Source: Candidatus Hecatellales archaeon (GTDB lineage Archaea > Thermoproteota > Bathyarchaeia > Hecatellales > Hecatellaceae). From it: a stretch of DNA of 8,604 bases. The translations under genes and the position numbers were made by a program. The notes beneath the pieces were generated by a model, which saw only the letters and a list, made by a program, of their open reading frames with translations, was not told where the DNA came from and made no database searches. Below, piece by piece: positions 6,408 to 8,604 of the stretch. Position 1 is the stretch's first letter. The number at the start of each line of letters is the position of its first letter. Where the stretch lies: assembly GCA_003662305.1 (NCBI GenBank), contig QMXU01000041.1, positions 1-8,604 of the forward strand, written 5' to 3'.

Positions 6408-8447
6408 TCAAATTCTAAGGCCAACCCGGTATCCGTCGTGGATGGCGTTATGAAGCCTTCTCGGAATCAGCGCGTCACCTATCACATGGACTTCCCCGCA
6501 GAGCTTTTTGGCGGCTTCCACAAGCTCGGTTCTGGTCTCCCTGATGGAGACTACGACGGTGTCAGCTGGAACCGGTATTCTAACTCCGTAGGCTCCTTTC
6601 ACGATAACCCTGTTTTCCTCTATGGCTTCAAGGTCGGAGAACCTGTACACTTTCCCTCCTGTCTGGCCTATTTTCAGCAGGTAGCGCCAGATGTACGATG
6701 GGTTCACATCTACTCCAGGCTTCCTGTCCTTGGTGACGATGGTAACCTTCTTGCCTTTGGTTGCCAGGTATAGGGCTGCTATGATGCCGTCGCCTCTTCC
6801 ACCCCACATGACAACTCTCTCGCCTGTTTCAACTCTGCCCTCCAAGATGTCCGTTGCCAAAACCACGTTGGGAAGCTCTGAACCTGGAATCTTCGGCACC
6901 ACGAATTTTACCCCAGTGGCTATGACGACGACGTCAGGCTTCTCGGTTTCAATAAGCTCAGGCGTGACGTAGGTGCTCAAGTGGAATTTCACTCCAGCCA
7001 TCTCGCACTGCCTTCTAAGCCATTCGATTATGCCGTAGAGCTCTTCTTCACCGTAGGGCCCCTTGGAAGCGTATACTACTTGGCCTCCGAGGATATTCCG
7101 CATCTCGTAGAGGTGTACGTCGTGGCCTTTCTGGGCGGCGACTAGGGCGCATTGGAGTCCGGCTGGCCCTCCTCCGACCACCATGACCTTCTTCTTTTTC
7201 TCAGCGGGCTTAATCTTCCAGCGTTCATCCCACTCGTGGCCTACCAGCGGGTTTACAGCGCAGGTTATGGGTGCATCCCTGAAAAGCCTTGCAAGGCACA
7301 GGTTGCAGGCTATGCAGTATCTTATGTCTTCCAGTTTGCCTTCCAAGGCTTTCTTGGGCAGGTAGGGGTCTGCAATCAGGGGCCTGCACATTTCCCAGAT
7401 GTCTATGATGCCTTCGGCTACGGCTTTGTCAGCCATTTCAGGCTTGAAAAGCCTGTAAGCCATGGAGATTGGAACTTTAACGTTCTGTTTGGCGCGTTTG
7501 GCGTTATAAAGCCAGTGTCCCTGCGGTATGTCTCTCGTGATTACGGAGTGCAGGGATTCCTGCCATCCTTGGGTTACGCTTATGCAGTCTACGCCAGCCT
7601 TCTCAGCCATCTTGTAGGTTACCATGGACTCTTCAGGAGTGTTTCCACCCATCTCGTCCAGTAGCTCCTGAGCGCAGAGCCTTATGAATATTGGTACGTC
7701 GTTTCCCACGGCGTCTCTAACGGCTTCTATGACTTCAACCATGTAGCGGCACCTGTTTTCGATGTCTCCTCCATACTCGTCGGTACGCTTGTTGGTGTAG
7801 CTGGAGAGGAAGTTGGATATCAGGTAGCCTACTATGCCTGAAATCTCTATGATGTCGTAGCTGGCTTCGAGACCTCGCCTTGCAGCCTCGGCATGCTCTT
7901 TGATGGAGGTTTTAATTTCCTCTTTGCTCATTTCCTTGACTGGTTTTAGAACTCTAAGCCTTTGGGGCACGTCGGAGGGGCCTACGCAGTATTCCAGTTC
8001 TACGCCGCCAACTCTTCCGCAGTGCATCAGCTGGATGTTGGCTATGGCTCCCTCCTCGTGGATGGCGTCGGCAAGCCTTTTGAGCCCTGGGATGAACTTG
8101 TCGTCCCAGGCTGCAGCCTGCCCTACGTAGCCTTTTCCTTCGCCCTTCGGGTCCATGTAGACTCCTTGGATGGTGCATATTCCGCCTACGAGGCCTCTCG
8201 CCCTCTCCCTTATATAGGCTACATCCTTGTCGGTTATGAAGCCGTCGTGAGTGTTGAAGTTGTCCTCTGTGGCGGCATACTTGATGCGGTTGGCGATTTT
8301 AACCCGCTTAATGGTTATAGGCTTGAAGAGGTTTGGGAACATCTGGCTTCCGGGAAGCTGCTTGTATTGCTCCTGCCATTTAGAAACTAGCTCGTCATAA
8401 TTTATGGTTGAATCCCCCTTTTTGGTTTTAATTTTAGAGTACATCAT
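6408..8447 (-). CDS. Old Yellow Enzyme-family NADH:flavin oxidoreductase (2-enoate/2,4-dienoyl-CoA reductase type, FMN, 4Fe-4S, FAD)
   Basis: A 679-residue, three-part flavoprotein. Residues about 36-360 form the FMN TIM barrel, with FPNLFKPITI, QLMHCGR (H142), GYLISNFLS, NKRTDEYGG..ENR and CRPLIADP. A linker 4Fe-4S cluster is held by C378, C381, C384 and C396. Residues about 418-679 hold an FAD dinucleotide fold (GGGPAG, 425-430), a nucleotide-binding fold (GGRGDG, 549-554) and a final IGDA-AI-DGY block. Members pass hydride from NAD(P)H through FAD and the cluster to FMN, then reduce an enoyl, dienoyl or aryl-type substrate; trimethylamine dehydrogenase runs the other way. Y208 matches catalytic Y166 of E. 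coli dienoyl-CoA reductase, but the position of its H252 is Q296, and the barrel lacks the HGAH motif common in the family. The ATG pair at 8447/8444 follows GAGG closely. About 35 residues precede the usual start, so ATG at 8342 is a weaker alternative. Substrate unknown. Confidence 0.92.
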   Translation of the reverse strand: MMYSKIKTKKGDSTINYDELVSKWQEQYKQLPGSQMFPNLFKPITIKRVKIANRIKYAATEDNFNTHDGFITDKDVAYIRERARGLVGGICTIQGVYMDPKGEGKGYVGQAAAWDDKFIPGLKRLADAIHEEGAIANIQLMHCGRVGGVELEYCVGPSDVPQRLRVLKPVKEMSKEEIKTSIKEHAEAARRGLEASYDIIEISGIVGYLISNFLSSYTNKRTDEYGGDIENRCRYMVEVIEAVRDAVGNDVPIFIRLCAQELLDEMGGNTPEESMVTYKMAEKAGVDCISVTQGWQESLHSVITRDIPQGHWLYNAKRAKQNVKVPISMAYRLFKPEMADKAVAEGIIDIWEMCRPLIADPYLPKKALEGKLEDIRYCIACNLCLARLFRDAPITCAVNPLVGHEWDERWKIKPAEKKKKVMVVGGGPAGLQCALVAAQKGHDVHLYEMRNILGGQVVYASKGPYGEEELYGIIEWLRRQCEMAGVKFHLSTYVTPELIETEKPDVVVIATGVKFVVPKIPGSELPNVVLATDILEGRVETGERVVMWGGRGDGIIAALYLATKGKKVTIVTKDRKPGVDVNPSYIWRYLLKIGQTGGKVYRFSDLEAIEENRVIVKGAYGVRIPVPADTVVVSIRETRTELVEAAKKLCGEVHVIGDALIPRRLHNAIHDGYRVGLRI

Positions 8448-8473
8448 CCTCTTTCGCTTTAACCTGTATTTAA

Positions 8474-8484
8474 GATTTTATATG
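8474..8484 (-). promoter_or_regulatory. TATA-box promoter of the flavoprotein operon
   Basis: The minus strand reads CATATAAAATC, a good archaeal TATA box. Its centre at about 8479 predicts transcription starting near 8453, giving a leader of only about six to nine bases before the ATG pair at 8447/8444. The GAGG directly before these codons would then be almost the whole leader. The bases upstream of the box are not a clear BRE. Transcription start is inferred from spacing only. Confidence 0.5.
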
Positions 8485-8547
8485 GGATACTATTGGCTAA
8501 ACTTTGTAAATGATTGGAAAGTGTGAAGGTGGAAAAATTAAAAATAT

Positions 8548-8598
8548 GTGTTTATGTCTTGAAAATGGCACATGTGACCATTATGGATACATAAACAC
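8548..8598. repeat. Perfect 10-bp inverted repeat with a central palindrome
   Basis: GTGTTTATGT (8548-8557) and ACATAAACAC (8589-8598) are exact reverse complements separated by 31 bases. In the middle lies the eight-base palindrome CACATGTG (8569-8576), whose centre is within half a base of that of the outer repeat. The arrangement lies about 65-115 bases upstream of the TATA box of the flavoprotein operon. It could be an operator for a multimeric regulator, or could serve a gene beyond the right edge. The long spacer and the lack of a following T-run make a terminator hairpin less likely. The rest of 8448-8604 is AT-rich with no supported gene. Confidence 0.45.
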
Positions 8599-8604
8599 CT
8601 AGAA

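Noticed and set aside
6207..6773. Plus-strand open frame of 188 codons
   Set aside because: It lies across the well-supported flavoprotein and ATC hydrolase-like genes on the other strand, spans their intergenic gap, and its product shows no recognisable domain.
7152..7664. Plus-strand open frame of 170 codons
   Set aside because: It is antisense to the conserved FMN and cluster domains of the flavoprotein, resembles no family, and is expected from the codon use of the true gene.
7954..8178. Minus-strand open frame of 74 codons rich in Arg and Gly
   Set aside because: It is an out-of-frame reading of the flavoprotein, whose own frame is conserved here; there is no sign of a frameshift.
8481..8590. 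Near-direct repeat TATGGGATAC (8481-8490) and TATGGATAC (8582-8590)
   Set aside because: The copies differ by one base in length and lie about 100 bases apart in AT-rich DNA, and one overlaps the TATA box; chance similarity is a sufficient explanation.
8523..8594. Plus-strand short frame of 23 codons from GTG in the right-hand gap
   Set aside because: It is too short, has no recognisable product, and overlaps the inverted repeat; composition looks non-coding.

Overview
The window looks archaeal. It carries a stand-alone ArfC-type pyrimidine reductase, separate cofG and cofH genes, TATA-like boxes at the expected distance from starts, Shine-Dalgarno sites of the GGAGGTGA type, and a T-rich stop signal. 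An uncultivated Thermoproteota lineage such as Bathyarchaeia is my best guess, but the sequence alone does not settle this. Every gene I can support is on the minus strand, and coding density is very high.

Transcription runs from high to low coordinates and falls into three blocks. Block A (8447 to 5651) encodes a 679-residue Old Yellow Enzyme-type FMN/4Fe-4S/FAD flavoprotein, a 173-residue protein resembling the L-2-amino-thiazoline-4-carboxylate hydrolase family, and a 67-residue two-cluster ferredoxin with the unusual cysteine spacing of the AprB ferredoxin domain. A TATA box lies about 30 bases upstream of the first start, and a perfect 10-bp inverted repeat lies further upstream. A T-rich tract follows the ferredoxin. 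I read this block as a redox module of unknown substrate.

Block B is one small GYD-domain gene (5562 to 5242) with its own promoter-like sequence.

Block C (5181 to 26, continuing off the left edge) is a tightly packed set: amidohydrolase-superfamily deaminase-like protein, arfC, cofG, cofH, lplA, and the first six codons of one more gene. ArfC acts on the shared route to riboflavin and F420. CofH and CofG join tyrosine to the ribitylaminouracil product of that route to make FO, the chromophore of coenzyme F420. The amidohydrolase could be the deaminase that follows ArfC, or could remove the 5'-deoxyadenosine released by CofG and CofH. LplA attaches lipoate (or a related acid) to carrier proteins; its link to FO synthesis is not obvious.

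There is no RNA gene, CRISPR array, insertion sequence or gene-free stretch over 300 bases. The longest non-coding segment is 8448-8604, which holds the promoter and the inverted repeat. The hexamer AGGCTT/AAGCCT is strikingly frequent throughout.
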